In this document: one piece after another, positions 18,634 through 28,436 of the stretch
Layout: every line of letters begins with the position of its first letter
Numbering within the stretch: position 1 is the first letter of the stretch
The notes under the pieces: generated by a model
Databases searched by the model: none
Seen by the model: the letters and a program-made list of their open reading frames with translations, nothing else
What the model was told of the DNA's origin: nothing
NCBI RefSeq assembly: GCF_025149465.1
Contig: NZ_CP102275.1
Span: 1,860,001-1,924,000 of the forward strand
Source of the DNA: Thomasclavelia spiroformis DSM 1552
GTDB taxonomy: Bacteria > Bacillota_I > Bacilli_A > Erysipelotrichales > Coprobacillaceae
DNA length: 64,000 bases
Direction of reading: 5' to 3'
Program-made: the position numbers and the translations under genes

Positions 18634-21030
18634 CTAAAATTTTAATTTTTCTAAATGCCAAATATCATCAACATATTCTTGAATAGTTCGATCTGATGAA
18701 AAGAATCCACTTTTTGCAATATTAATCAAACAAATCTTAGCCCAATTATGACGATTTTTATATAAATCTCTAACTTTCATTTGTGCTTGACAATAAGAAT
18801 CATAATCAGCTAATAAGAAATATTCATCATTTTTATTCATCAATTCTTCAAAAATAACTCTAAATTCTTCTCTATTTTCAATAAATGTACCATCCATCAA
18901 ACTATCAATAACACGTCTAATACGTGGATTATTATTATAAACATCCCAAGCATGGTAACTACCATTAACTTGTAGTTCTTTAACTTCATGATCTTTTAAA
19001 CCAAAAATAACACAATTTTCATCACCAACAAGTTGAGAAATTTCAACATTAGCTCCATCTAAAGTACCTAAAGTAATTGCACCATTCATCATAAATTTCA
19101 TATTACCGGTTCCACTTGCTTCTTTACCTGCAGTAGAAATCTGTTCAGAAACATCAGCAGCTGGCATAATTTTTTCAGCTAAAGTTACTCCATAATTTTC
19201 TAAGAAAATAACTTTTAAATATTTATTTGTTTCAGGATCATTATTTACAACATCTCCAACACTATTAATTAATTTAATAACTTTTTTTGCAAAATAATAT
19301 CCACTTGCCGCCTTAGCTCCAAAAATAAATGTTCTTGGTTCAATACGATAATCAGGATTTTCCTTCATTCTAAAATATAAATCAATTACATGTAAAATAT
19401 TTAATAACTGACGTTTATAAGCATGTAAACGTTTAACTTGAATATCAAAAATACTATCAACATCAACTTTTATGCCATTATGTTTTAAAATATAGTCAGC
19501 TAAAACTTGTTTTCTTTCTTTTTTAACTTCCAAGAAACGTTCTTGTAAATTTACATCATCAACATAATTCATTAAATCTTCTAATTTTTCTGGGTGTTTA
19601 ATCCACTCATCACCAATATATTCAGTAATTAAAGAAGCAAGTTGTGGATTACAATATGCAAGCCATCTACGATGAGTTACCCCATTTGTTTTATTATTAA
19701 ATTTATTTGGATACAAAACAGCAAAATCTCTTAATTCACGTTCAACTAATATATCTGAATGTAATTTAGCCACTCCATTAACACTAAAACTTCCCACAAT
19801 AGCTAACCGTGCCATATATACCAAACCATCTCTTAAAATCATTACACGATTCAATAATTCTTCATCACGGTTACTTACCATTTTTACATACCCAATAAAA
19901 CGGCGATGAATCTCTTCAATAATTTGATAAATACGTGGTAATAATGTTTGCATTACATCTATTGGCCATGTTTCTAATGCTTCAGCTAAAATTGTATGAT
20001 TTGTATACGCAAAAGTTTGTGTAGTAATATCCCAAGCATCATCCCATTCATAACCTTTTTCATCAATTAAAATTCTCATTAATTCAGGAATTGCAAGAAC
20101 CGGATGAGTATCATTTAACTGAATAACATTTTTTTCATGAAAATTATCTAAATTTGGATAATTTCTTAAATGCGCTTTAACAATTGAACTTAATCCCGCA
20201 CAAGTAAAGAAATATTCTTGTTTCAAACGTAACATTTTACCAGCTGGTGTTGAATCATCTGGATAAAGCATCTGGCAAATATCTCGAACATTTTGAATAT
20301 AATGTCTAAAATCTTGATTAGCAGGAATGTTTTCACTAGCCTCAGCACCCCATAATCTTAAAGTATTAGTAGTTGTTGTATCATTACCAATAATTGGTAC
20401 ATCATAAGGTACTGCATATACTTCTTCTGTATCAATATGTTCATATTTTCCAGTTGCATCATTATAAACAATTTTTCCAAAGAATTTAACTGGTACACGA
20501 TGTTTTGGTTTTCTTACTTCCCAATTAAAACCAGTTTGCATCCATTGATCAGGTAATTCAATTTGATAACCATTTTCAATTTTTTGTTTAAACAATCCAA
20601 ATTCATAACGAATTGTATGTCCATGCCCTGGATAAGCAAGTGAAGCTAAAGAATCCATAAAACATGCTGCTAATCTACCTAATCCACCATTTCCAAGACC
20701 AGCATCAGATTCCAATTCCTCTAAATCATGAATATTAATACCAAATTCAGCCAATCCTTCTTTAGCAATATCATATATTCCTAGGTTCATCATATTATTA
20801 ACTAATAAACGACCCATTAAAAATTCCATCGAAAAATAATGCATTTGTTTTTGATTATTGTTTCTAATTAATGCTTTACTTGTTGCCCAATTAACTGAAG
20901 CATAATCCCTTACCATTAATTCTAATACTAAAAACTTTTCTGTAATATGCGATTCTTCAACTGTTCTTCCATAAGTTTCAATAATTCTTTTTGAAAATTC
21001 ATATTTAAATTCTTCTTTAGTCTTAAACAT
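18634..21030 (-). CDS. glgP: Glycogen/starch (maltodextrin) phosphorylase
   Basis: About 798 residues. It releases glucose-1-phosphate from alpha-1,4-glucan ends in the cytoplasm. Signatures are ESDAGLGNGGLGRLAACF, the NLDNFHEKNVIQLNDTHP region, VKRLHAYKRQLLN, and the pyridoxal-phosphate lysine motif EASGTGNMKFMMNGA with the following GTLDGANVE. I chose the ATG at 21030 because AAGGGGA lies six bases upstream; an in-frame start at 21075 lies within the preceding gene. The glgB stop codon is directly adjacent (21032), so the two genes are one operon and probably translationally coupled. A terminator follows. Confidence 0.96.
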   Translation of the reverse strand: MFKTKEEFKYEFSKRIIETYGRTVEESHITEKFLVLELMVRDYASVNWATSKALIRNNNQKQMHYFSMEFLMGRLLVNNMMNLGIYDIAKEGLAEFGINIHDLEELESDAGLGNGGLGRLAACFMDSLASLAYPGHGHTIRYEFGLFKQKIENGYQIELPDQWMQTGFNWEVRKPKHRVPVKFFGKIVYNDATGKYEHIDTEEVYAVPYDVPIIGNDTTTTNTLRLWGAEASENIPANQDFRHYIQNVRDICQMLYPDDSTPAGKMLRLKQEYFFTCAGLSSIVKAHLRNYPNLDNFHEKNVIQLNDTHPVLAIPELMRILIDEKGYEWDDAWDITTQTFAYTNHTILAEALETWPIDVMQTLLPRIYQIIEEIHRRFIGYVKMVSNRDEELLNRVMILRDGLVYMARLAIVGSFSVNGVAKLHSDILVERELRDFAVLYPNKFNNKTNGVTHRRWLAYCNPQLASLITEYIGDEWIKHPEKLEDLMNYVDDVNLQERFLEVKKERKQVLADYILKHNGIKVDVDSIFDIQVKRLHAYKRQLLNILHVIDLYFRMKENPDYRIEPRTFIFGAKAASGYYFAKKVIKLINSVGDVVNNDPETNKYLKVIFLENYGVTLAEKIMPAADVSEQISTAGKEASGTGNMKFMMNGAITLGTLDGANVEISQLVGDENCVIFGLKDHEVKELQVNGSYHAWDVYNNNPRIRRVIDSLMDGTFIENREEFRVIFEELMNKNDEYFLLADYDSYCQAQMKVRDLYKNRHNWAKICLINIAKSGFFSSDRTIQEYVDDIWHLEKLKF

Positions 21031-21031
21031 C

Positions 21032-22915
21032 TTATTTCCCCTTATTTGTTTTTTCACTTTTTGGTTTATATTCAAAAATCATGCTAGCAAATGGCGCTAT
21101 ATTTACAGGTATATAATAATCTTTGTTTAAAGTTTTCTCTTTTTTAGCACTAATAGCTCTTTTATTTACAAAATTACTACCAGTATAAATATCAGTATCA
21201 CTATTTAAAATTTCTTTATAACTACCCGGTTTATTAACTGGTATTTTATAACCAATATGTTTATTTTCTGTAAAATTCATTACTGCAATTAATGAATTAC
21301 CTTCAGTATCTTTACGTTCAATTGCAAAAACACTTTGATTACTATCATCAACTACTAACCATTCAAAACCATCAAAGCCATAATCTTGTTGATACATACA
21401 TAAATGATTAACATATATTTCATTTAATTTAATCATGAATTTATGAAATGAATCATGAATAGGATATTTTAAAATATTCCATCCAAGTGATACTTTTTCA
21501 TCCCATTCTTTATATTCACCTAATTCATTACCCATAAAATTCAATTTTTTACCTGGATGAATCATCATATAAGTATAAAGGGTTTTTAACTGTGCAAACT
21601 TTTGTTCATTATTACCCCAAATTTTATCAACAATCGTTCCCTTACTATGAACTACTTCATCATGAGAAAATGGCAAAATAAAATTTTCACTATAAAAATA
21701 TGCCATTGAAAAAGTCAATAAATTATGATCATACTTACGATAAACAGGATCTAACTTCATATACTTTAACGTATCATTCATCCATCCTAAATCCCATTTA
21801 TAATCAAAACCTAACCCACCAACATCAGGTGATTTTGTAACTCCAGAAAAATCACTAGAATCTTCTGCAATTAACATAACTCCAGGATAATATCCTTTCA
21901 TATGATTATTCATGCGACGCATAAATTCATGAGCCCCATCATTTATTCCTAGCTCTTTATTTCCTTTCCAATAAATTAAATTACTGATTGCATCAAAACG
22001 AATACCATCAATATGGAAATATTCAGCTAAAAATCCAACACTACTCATTAAAAAGCTACGAACCTCTTCACGTCCAACATCAAAATAAACACTATCCCAC
22101 TCAGTATAACGGCGTTCAATATCAGGATAATCATAAACAAATCCTCCATCAAATTTATACAAACCATGACCATCTTTAACATAATGAGCAGGTACAAAAT
22201 CCATAATCACACCAATTCCAGCTTTATGACATGCGTTAATAAATGCCATTAAACCTTTAGGCGTTCCATAGCGACTTGTAATACTGAAATAACCTGTTGC
22301 CTGATATCCCCATGATCCATCAAATGGAAATTCAGTAAGTGGCATCAATTCTAAATGAGTATAGTTATTTTCAATTAAATATGGTATCAATAAATCAATC
22401 ATCTCTTCATATGAATAAAATTCACCATCTTCTTCATCAGTAAAATCTTTCTTCATCTTCCAAGAACCTATATTAACTTCATAAATATTCATTGGTTTAT
22501 CAAAATTTTTAGTCCGTTTATTCATCCATTTTCGATCAGACCATTTAAACTTTTCAATATTGTAGACTCTAGAGGCAGTTCCTGGCCTCAACTCACTATA
22601 AAAAGCATACGGATCTGCACGATCTACTGTAGCATAACTTTGAGTTTCAATTCGATACTTATATAACATATTTTCTTTAATTCCTGGGATAAATAATGTC
22701 CAAATCCCACCATCTGTATATTTTTCCATATAATGATTCTTGCCATCCCAATCATTAAATTCACCTATAACCTGAACACTTCTTGCATTTGGTGCATAAA
22801 CTGTAAAACGTACCCCTTTTTTATGATCAGTAGTTTCAAAGTGAGCACCAAAAACTTTATACGCTTCTAAAGTATTTCCTTTATGAAATACATGTATTAA
22901 AAAATCATCAAGCAT
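21032..22915 (-). CDS. glgB: 1,4-alpha-glucan branching enzyme
   Basis: About 627 residues, GH13. It transfers alpha-1,4 segments to make alpha-1,6 branches in glycogen. CBM48 (about 20-110) is followed by the barrel with GSWGYQATGYFS, DFVPAHYV, the nucleophile Asp in GIRFDAISNLIYW, the acid/base Glu in MLIAEDSS, and FSHDEVVHSKG. The second ATG (22915) is preferred to the first (22921), since AAGGGGGG stands at a proper distance from it. No glgC, glgA or glgD is present in the window. A candidate cre site lies 70 bases upstream. Confidence 0.96.
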   Translation of the reverse strand: MLDDFLIHVFHKGNTLEAYKVFGAHFETTDHKKGVRFTVYAPNARSVQVIGEFNDWDGKNHYMEKYTDGGIWTLFIPGIKENMLYKYRIETQSYATVDRADPYAFYSELRPGTASRVYNIEKFKWSDRKWMNKRTKNFDKPMNIYEVNIGSWKMKKDFTDEEDGEFYSYEEMIDLLIPYLIENNYTHLELMPLTEFPFDGSWGYQATGYFSITSRYGTPKGLMAFINACHKAGIGVIMDFVPAHYVKDGHGLYKFDGGFVYDYPDIERRYTEWDSVYFDVGREEVRSFLMSSVGFLAEYFHIDGIRFDAISNLIYWKGNKELGINDGAHEFMRRMNNHMKGYYPGVMLIAEDSSDFSGVTKSPDVGGLGFDYKWDLGWMNDTLKYMKLDPVYRKYDHNLLTFSMAYFYSENFILPFSHDEVVHSKGTIVDKIWGNNEQKFAQLKTLYTYMMIHPGKKLNFMGNELGEYKEWDEKVSLGWNILKYPIHDSFHKFMIKLNEIYVNHLCMYQQDYGFDGFEWLVVDDSNQSVFAIERKDTEGNSLIAVMNFTENKHIGYKIPVNKPGSYKEILNSDTDIYTGSNFVNKRAISAKKEKTLNKDYYIPVNIAPFASMIFEYKPKSEKTNKGK

Positions 22916-22984
22916 TTTCATCCCCCCTTGAGTATATTTACATGTATTATTATATCATATTTATTTGATAATTTACACTTATAA

Positions 22985-22998
22985 AGACAGCGCTTTCA
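22985..22998 (-). promoter_or_regulatory. Candidate CcpA site (cre) upstream of glgB
   Basis: On the minus strand TGAAAGCGCTGTCT matches the cre consensus TGWAANCGNTNWCA at all but the last base. A TATAAT box at 22949-22954 lies between it and glgB. With cre upstream of the -10 box, either activation or repression is possible. Confidence 0.6.
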
Positions 22999-23218
22999 AA
23001 ATTAGAAAATACTCTACAATAGTTCAATCTCCTACAAGTTTGAATTGTTATAGAAAATATGTTAAATCAAAAATAAATATTGATGTACCTACTAGTTTTT
23101 CTAAATAATAACTAGCATATTTTAGCCTCATGACTACATTTTAGTATATTATTCCTTTTTTTGTTATAATGCAATATTTTTTTGATTCAGTAATTGAAAT
23201 TAAATGTATATATTTGGT

Positions 23219-23250
23219 AAAAAAGAGTTTCTATATAAATATAGAAACTC
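23219..23250 (-). terminator. Terminator after the decayed toxin gene
   Basis: GAGTTTCTATA (23225-23235) and TATAGAAACTC (23240-23250) form a long stem. On the minus strand CTC is followed by six T. It lies 64 bases after the toxin stop codon. Between here and glgB (22999-23218) I see only AT-rich sequence. Confidence 0.75.
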
Positions 23251-23313
23251 CAAAAGTATCATGTTATAAATTTATATATTTCATTGAAAAAATGCAATGC
23301 TCTATCGAATCAG

Positions 23314-23602
23314 CTACTCATAATCCTGTCTAGTATCAATAACATAATTAACATAAACAATATTGTCAATTATCTGAGAAATCAGCATATATCTTTTCAC
23401 AAATAACAGATAACGATATTTATGACTAGAAATATAATCTCCTGCACTTTAGTGATATAAAACTTAATGAATTTGCTTTTTCTTCAAATTCAGTCACTAA
23501 ATTTTTAGCTGCATCAGGAATTACCTGTGCTAAATATACAATATAAGAAAATAACATCTGCGATACTTTCTGAGAAATAATGACCTTATAACTATTTTTC
23601 AT
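23314..23602 (-). pseudogene. RelE/ParE-type toxin, frameshifted
   Basis: Starting at the ATG at 23602, frame 1 reads MKNSYKVIISQKVSQ, then VYLAQVIPDAAKN and FEEKANSLSF, the N-terminal two helices of a RelE/ParE toxin. At about 23450 the frame must shift by one to give AGDYISSHKYRYLLFVKRY, YVNYVIDTRQDYE and a TAG at 23314-23316, the normal C-terminal half (about 95 residues in total). The start codon overlaps the last codons of the antitoxin remnant, as in intact pairs. With the antitoxin also broken, the module is dead. Confidence 0.78.
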
Positions 23603-23782
23603 CACCATTTGCTTCATTGATTTCATTATTCATCATTCGAACGACTTCACTAACAGAATATCCTTGACTATCAGATCCCCTTCTCCGTTTTTTGTAAGGA
23701 AAAACAGGTTCTTTTGTTTTTTACACAATTCTGAGATTTCATTATAATTCTAACGGATTGTTGCTGATGATTTAATTATCAT
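23592..23782 (-). pseudogene. Phd/YefM-type antitoxin, nonsense and frameshift
   Basis: AAGGGGGA precedes the ATG at 23782. The frame reads MIIKSSATIR, then an amber codon, then NYNEISELCKKQKN and FFLTKNGEGDLIV, which is the Phd/YefM N-terminal DNA-binding pattern. The C-terminal toxin-binding tail GYSVSEVVRMMNNEINEA is in another frame and ends at the TAG 23592-23594. The product is shorter than intact antitoxins, so an internal deletion is likely too. Confidence 0.72.
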
Positions 23783-24172
23783 AACTATCCCCCTTTATAT
23801 AGTATTATTCTATATATTATATCTACATTATGTTATACAATCAATTATTAACGCTACTATCAGTTAATTTATATATAAATATCTTTCTATTAATTTTACT
23901 GATTATCACCTTATTTTCAGTTTCTCTAGATCCTCAAGAATTGTTTTAACTCTCTTGATAGTGCTAATAACTTCATGTGTATGTTTACAACATACTTCAA
24001 CTTTCTAAGAAATCATACAAGTCACCAGTTGAATTAGGTTGTTTTAAAAAGATTCATAACATGCCAAGCAAATGGAACATATTACTGGATGAAGCATTGG
24101 ATTACTACATAGAATCGATTATGGAATTCTAGTTATGTAGTTTTGCAGTTTTTCAGTCTGTAATACTATTAT
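23783..24172. other. Gene-free stretch with short coding-like remnants
   Basis: No complete gene is seen. A plus-strand run of about 43 codons ending at a TAG near 24132 (KKSYKSPVELGCF, then DEALDYYIESIMEF) and an overlapping minus-strand run near 23920-24010 (HEVISTIKRVKTILEDLEK) have protein-like composition, but neither has a start or a known match to me. The stretch looks like decayed genes. Confidence 0.35.
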
Positions 24173-24197
24173 GCAGGAGGTTTTTATTCCTGCTTTT
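24173..24197 (+). terminator. Small hairpin with T run
   Basis: GCAGGA (24173-24178) pairs with TCCTGC (24188-24193) and is followed by TTTT. It would end a plus-strand transcript from the decayed region 23783-24172. Confidence 0.45.
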
Positions 24198-24323
24198 CAA
24201 GGCAATTTGCTAGATAATGTACTCCCACCTAAATAGAATATTTTGAATCAGTAATAGCATTAGATTTTGAGGATATTTTTCATTATAACCACATTCACTA
24301 AGTATTATGCAATTTAATAGCTT

Positions 24324-24836
24324 CTACATAGTATCTACACCATACTTAAATTCAATTCTATAATTATGATTATTATAATTATTTTCAAATTGCATGATTA
24401 AGTCATTATTCCTAATCATACCTTTTTCTTCCCTTATATAACTAACATTTTGCAAAGCATAAATAAAACCTTCATCAATACTACTTACATCTACTTTTCC
24501 ATCAGTAAATCTTTTATGTTTTTCATCAGGTCGTAAAAAGAGGCATTTTGAAGTGGTTCCTATAAAAAAATAACTTGTTTCATCTTGAAATACAAGCACA
24601 TTATAGCTGGTTTTAACTGCTTTATCATCAATATAATATGTTACATTAATACAACCATTTTCTATAGCATTATCAATTATAAATTTGTATGTTTCAACAT
24701 TTTTACTTTCATATAACTGATCAATTATAATTTCTGATTCAGTTTCAACAGTATAAATACTCGTATTATCAAAAGAAGCAAAAATAAATAAATTTCCTAT
24801 ACAAAACATCATTACAATCAAAATTAATTTTTTCAT
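24324..24836 (-). CDS. Unrecognised secreted or membrane-anchored protein
   Basis: 170 residues. A hydrophobic N-terminus (KKLILIVMMFCIGNLFIFAS) serves as a signal peptide or anchor; the rest is a soluble mix of strands and acidic loops (TETESEIIIDQLYES, VTYYIDDKAV, YFFIGTTSKCLF). GGAGG lies eight bases before the ATG, inside the previous gene, and the ATG directly follows that gene's TAG, so the two are co-translated. I cannot assign a family. Its partner is a lipoprotein, so both probably act outside the membrane. Confidence 0.65.
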   Translation of the reverse strand: MKKLILIVMMFCIGNLFIFASFDNTSIYTVETESEIIIDQLYESKNVETYKFIIDNAIENGCINVTYYIDDKAVKTSYNVLVFQDETSYFFIGTTSKCLFLRPDEKHKRFTDGKVDVSSIDEGFIYALQNVSYIREEKGMIRNNDLIMQFENNYNNHNYRIEFKYGVDTM

Positions 24837-25463
24837 CTACTGTTCCTCCAAAGTAACTGATAATCTTATTTGTTCTTCGTTATCCTCATTCCACTCTTCA
24901 TCCCCATGCACCATAACTAAAGTCGTATCATAAACAATAAGATCATTTTCTAATCTTTGATTTGACCCAATAGCAGATATTTTGTTATTAGTACTTGATT
25001 TGCATACAAAATTTTCACTTTCTTGATTGTACTTACTTATATCAAACGTTTGTCTAGAAACCAATTCAGTTTCATTAAATAAAGCAACTATAAAAGTATA
25101 ATTATCCATTGTTATATATAAACTAGTTACAGTAGATGAAGAGGGCATATTCATATCTAAATATTCAATCATCTCTTGATATTCAGATTTAATTATTATT
25201 TTATATGATTTTGAATGAGCACCAATATCATATTTACTTATAAACGTAGAAGAAAACTCATTTTCTTCACTCATTAAATAAATAGATGATAATGCATTTT
25301 CATCATCATTAAGAGAAACATGTAAGATATGATTATCTGATACCGTTGTTTTTTCATTTTTTGAAGTTTCTACTGTTTTTGATTGACAGCCAACTGTCAT
25401 AATTAATATACAAATAATTAATAAAATCTTTTTTAAAATTAAATTGTTTTTTATATTGTCCAT
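24837..25463 (-). CDS. Unrecognised lipoprotein
   Basis: 208 residues. An N-terminal helix (LILKKILLIICILIMTVGC) ends in a lipobox with the cysteine at residue 26, then a Ser/Thr/Lys-rich linker and a domain with alternating beta strands (HILHVSLNDDENALS, YIMI-type segments, YDTTLVMVHGDEEW). There is no catalytic motif that I recognise. It is directly followed by the secreted gene at 24836. A broken membrane-protein gene lies upstream in the same orientation, which suggests a three-gene envelope locus. Confidence 0.65.
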   Translation of the reverse strand: MDNIKNNLILKKILLIICILIMTVGCQSKTVETSKNEKTTVSDNHILHVSLNDDENALSSIYLMSEENEFSSTFISKYDIGAHSKSYKIIIKSEYQEMIEYLDMNMPSSSTVTSLYITMDNYTFIVALFNETELVSRQTFDISKYNQESENFVCKSSTNNKISAIGSNQRLENDLIVYDTTLVMVHGDEEWNEDNEEQIRLSVTLEEQ

Positions 25464-25557
25464 AAATAATTCTCACTTCTATTTATTTTTTAAAGGAATC
25501 GAAAAACTATTTGCTAGAATTTCTATGTTATACATATGATTTTTATTCATATTCTGT

Positions 25558-25908
25558 CTAGATTATTTTTTCGATTTGTACATACTTTATAGGTATATTT
25601 ATATTGTTATTAATATATACTAGTTTTTCTTCATCAAATATAAGTTTATATTCTAAAAAAGTATTTTTAACAGACATATTAAGTAAAAAATAATAATAAA
25701 ATATAAACAGTATTATCAGTAGAAAAAATAGATACTATTCAGTGAATTACGAAAAAACTATTGATTCCTAATACCAAAGCTAAAATAATACCGATAGCTA
25801 TAGGATATTTAACAGCAGGAGCAATATATTTTCTTATTTTTTCATTATCTGTTTATTTATACAATTATGATCTATCACCATAATTTCATTAATAATTTGA
25901 TACTCCAT
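25558..25908 (-). pseudogene. Degraded small membrane protein gene
   Basis: Three consecutive minus-strand pieces lie in different frames. The first is MEYQIINEIMVIDHNCINKQ from 25908. The second is NEKIRKYIAPAVKYP with the membrane helix IAIGIILALVLGINSFFVIH, ending in a TGA at 25739-25741. The third is a second helix (LFFLLIILFIFYYYFLL), then MSVKNTFLEYKLIFDEEKLVY and IPIKYVQIEKII, ending in a TAG at 25558-25560. At least two indels or nonsense changes are needed to join them. The protein-like composition and two membrane helices argue for a real former gene. Function unknown. Confidence 0.5.
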
Positions 25909-26609
25909 TTCATTTACCCCTAAATTAATAATCGCTATATAATAAGGTCAATTATCTAGTAGTTTTCATAAAAAATTATACCATTAATGCATTCTATAGC
26001 AATTATTCTTACAACTTTCACATATTTAAATTTATCTATTCTATATAAAATTTTTATCTATAAAATATGTAATGCATTCAATAATTTTTTTAATAGACAC
26101 ACTATATTTTTTCAAAAAAGTCACCAATAATTTTTTATATTAGTGACTTTATTTAAATACTTATATACTTAATTATTTTGTTTTCCATAATTTTAATCTA
26201 ATAGCAATAGATATAAAATTATCACCCAATATTTATAAAGGTACATTAAGTATACAGAGCATATTTACATTCATTCAAATAACCATTAAATCGTTAACTC
26301 AAGCTGCCCCTGAGTTGAAATGTATCATTCTTTCTGGCACAATTATATTAAATTTTCAATACTAAAAATATGCCTTTTAATTTTCCCTAACACCAAGTAC
26401 ACTTCAATATATCCATTTACATTTTAAAACATGTTAATGTAACTATTAATAAATAATGTCAATATCAAAGTTGTATTTACGCACCTAGGATATAACTATA
26501 TATCTATCTTTGCTATTATCTATACATACTTTTCAATTCAGTGAATCACAGATTTTGCACAACATATTGATTTAGAAATACTAAAAATTTAAAAACCACA
26601 TCAAAAAAA
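25909..26609. other. 700-bp gene-free AT-rich stretch
   Basis: No coding frame is seen. It contains one clear hairpin (26117-26150, listed separately), and on the minus strand a TTGACC box near 25950 that could serve the degraded membrane gene. Confidence 0.5.
26117..26150. terminator. Bidirectional-looking hairpin
   Basis: AAAGTCACCAATA (26117-26129) pairs with TATTAGTGACTTT (26138-26150). Runs of A and T flank both sides, so it could act as a terminator in either direction, but no gene is adjacent. Confidence 0.55.
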
Positions 26610-26627
26610 ACGTTGATAAATCAACGT
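26610..26627. terminator. Terminator of the phosphoglucomutase gene
   Basis: ACGTTGA (26610-26616) and TCAACGT (26621-26627) with a 4-base loop, flanked by seven or eight A/T on each side. It lies 20 bases after the stop codon on the minus strand. Confidence 0.85.
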
Positions 26628-26646
26628 CTTTTTTTGAAATTTTATA

Positions 26647-28341
26647 TTATTCACCGATAATATTCATCATATCTTTTTGGAATACTTCTGTTTTAGCGCT
26701 AGCATCTTTAGCATCGCTACCTTTAATTGAGAAATAGAACTTACATTTTGGTTCAGTTCCACTAGGACGAGCAGCAATCCAAGATCCATCTTCTAAATAA
26801 TATTTTAATACATTTGATTTTGGTAAATCAATAGTTGAAGTTGCTCCATTTTCAATTTTTTCACTACTTTGATAATCTTCTATTGCAACTACTTTATAAT
26901 CACCTATTTTAGCTGGTGCATCTTTTCTTAAATTATCCATGATTTCTTTAATACGTTTAGCACCTTCTGCTCCAGCTTTACTTAGAGCAATTTGTGATTC
27001 TTTAAATGTACCATGTTTTTCATATAACTCATTTAGTACATCAATTAAATCTTTACCTTGTTTTTTATAGAAGTTACCAGCTTCAGCTGCCATAACAACT
27101 GCTTGAACTGCATCTTTATCACGAACAAAATCTTTAACAACACATCCATAAGATTCTTCATATCCAAAAACAAATTCTTTTTCTTTAGTTTTTTCATATT
27201 TACGAATCTTATCCCCAATAAATTTGAATCCAGTTAAAGTTTTTTCAACCTCTACACCATATGATTTAGAAACAAGTTCACCTAAGTCACTAGTAACAAT
27301 AGTATTATACATTACTGCATTGCTTGGCAATTTACCTTGTTTTTTAAGCTCACTTAAAATATATTCAAGATAAACTGCAGCACTTTGGTTACCTGACATT
27401 AAAACATATTCCCCATCATGTTTTGCAACAACTCCTAAACGGTCTCCATCAGGATCACAAATAACAACTACATCTGCATCAACTTCTTTAGCTTTTTTAA
27501 TAGCAAGATCATATGAACATGCTATTTCTGGGTTAGGTGAAGCTGTATTTGAAAAATCAGGGTCTGGTGCACATTGTGCTAAAACTGGAATAACATTATA
27601 TCCAAGACGTGTTAAACACGTTCTAACTGGTAAGTTTGATGTACCATGTTGTGGTGAAAATACGATTTTGAAGTCACTTTTATCCATACCTGGATTAATT
27701 TCAATTGCCATTACTTCTTTGTAATAAGCTTCATCAACTTCTTCACCAATCCATGTAATATATGGATATGCATCATCATCACTTGCAACTTCAATTGCAA
27801 GTTCATCTTCAACTTCATTTACATAAGTAACAACTTGATCAGCCCATTCAGGAATCAATTGACATCCTGTATCATCATATACTTTATAACCATTATATTC
27901 TTTTGGATTATGACTTGCAGTAATCATAATACCACCGGCACATTTTAAATAACGAACCGCAAAAGACAATTCAGGAGTAGGTCTTAAACTTTCAAAAATA
28001 TAAGATTTAATTCCATAAGTAGCTAATACTTTAGCGCTTTCAATTGCAAATTTATAAGACATATGTCGATTGTCATATCCAATTGCAACTCCTCTTTCTT
28101 TACCTTCAGGTAAACCTAATACATATTTTGCAAAACCAACATTAGCCTTTCTAATTGTATAAATGTTCATTCGATTTGTACCAGCACCTAAAATTCCCCG
28201 CATCCCAGCTGTTCCAAATTCAAGATTCATATAAAATGCATCTTCTTTTTCTTTTTCATTCATACTTAATAATTCAGCTTTTAATGATGGATCTAAGTCT
28301 TTACAATCAGTCCATCTTTGATATTCTTTATTATAATCCAT
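26647..28341 (-). CDS. pgcA: Alpha-phosphoglucomutase (phosphohexomutase family)
   Basis: About 564 residues. It interconverts glucose-1-phosphate and glucose-6-phosphate, linking the products of glgP to glycolysis. Four family signatures are present: the phosphoserine loop ITASHNPKEYNGYK, the metal-binding DPDGDRLG, the sugar-binding GYEESYG, and the phosphate-binding RPSGTEPK near the C-terminus. The ATG at 28341 has AGAGGTGA upstream; a GTG nine bases earlier is less likely. PGM/PMM-type enzymes of this length in Firmicutes are usually PgcA. Confidence 0.93.
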   Translation of the reverse strand: MDYNKEYQRWTDCKDLDPSLKAELLSMNEKEKEDAFYMNLEFGTAGMRGILGAGTNRMNIYTIRKANVGFAKYVLGLPEGKERGVAIGYDNRHMSYKFAIESAKVLATYGIKSYIFESLRPTPELSFAVRYLKCAGGIMITASHNPKEYNGYKVYDDTGCQLIPEWADQVVTYVNEVEDELAIEVASDDDAYPYITWIGEEVDEAYYKEVMAIEINPGMDKSDFKIVFSPQHGTSNLPVRTCLTRLGYNVIPVLAQCAPDPDFSNTASPNPEIACSYDLAIKKAKEVDADVVVICDPDGDRLGVVAKHDGEYVLMSGNQSAAVYLEYILSELKKQGKLPSNAVMYNTIVTSDLGELVSKSYGVEVEKTLTGFKFIGDKIRKYEKTKEKEFVFGYEESYGCVVKDFVRDKDAVQAVVMAAEAGNFYKKQGKDLIDVLNELYEKHGTFKESQIALSKAGAEGAKRIKEIMDNLRKDAPAKIGDYKVVAIEDYQSSEKIENGATSTIDLPKSNVLKYYLEDGSWIAARPSGTEPKCKFYFSIKGSDAKDASAKTEVFQKDMMNIIGE

Positions 28342-28436
28342 AAATTTCACCTCTTAAGATAATTATATCAAATCTCCATATATTTGACTACTTCTTTTAT
28401 AAATGAAATTCACACATTTGCTTTAAAATATCAACA

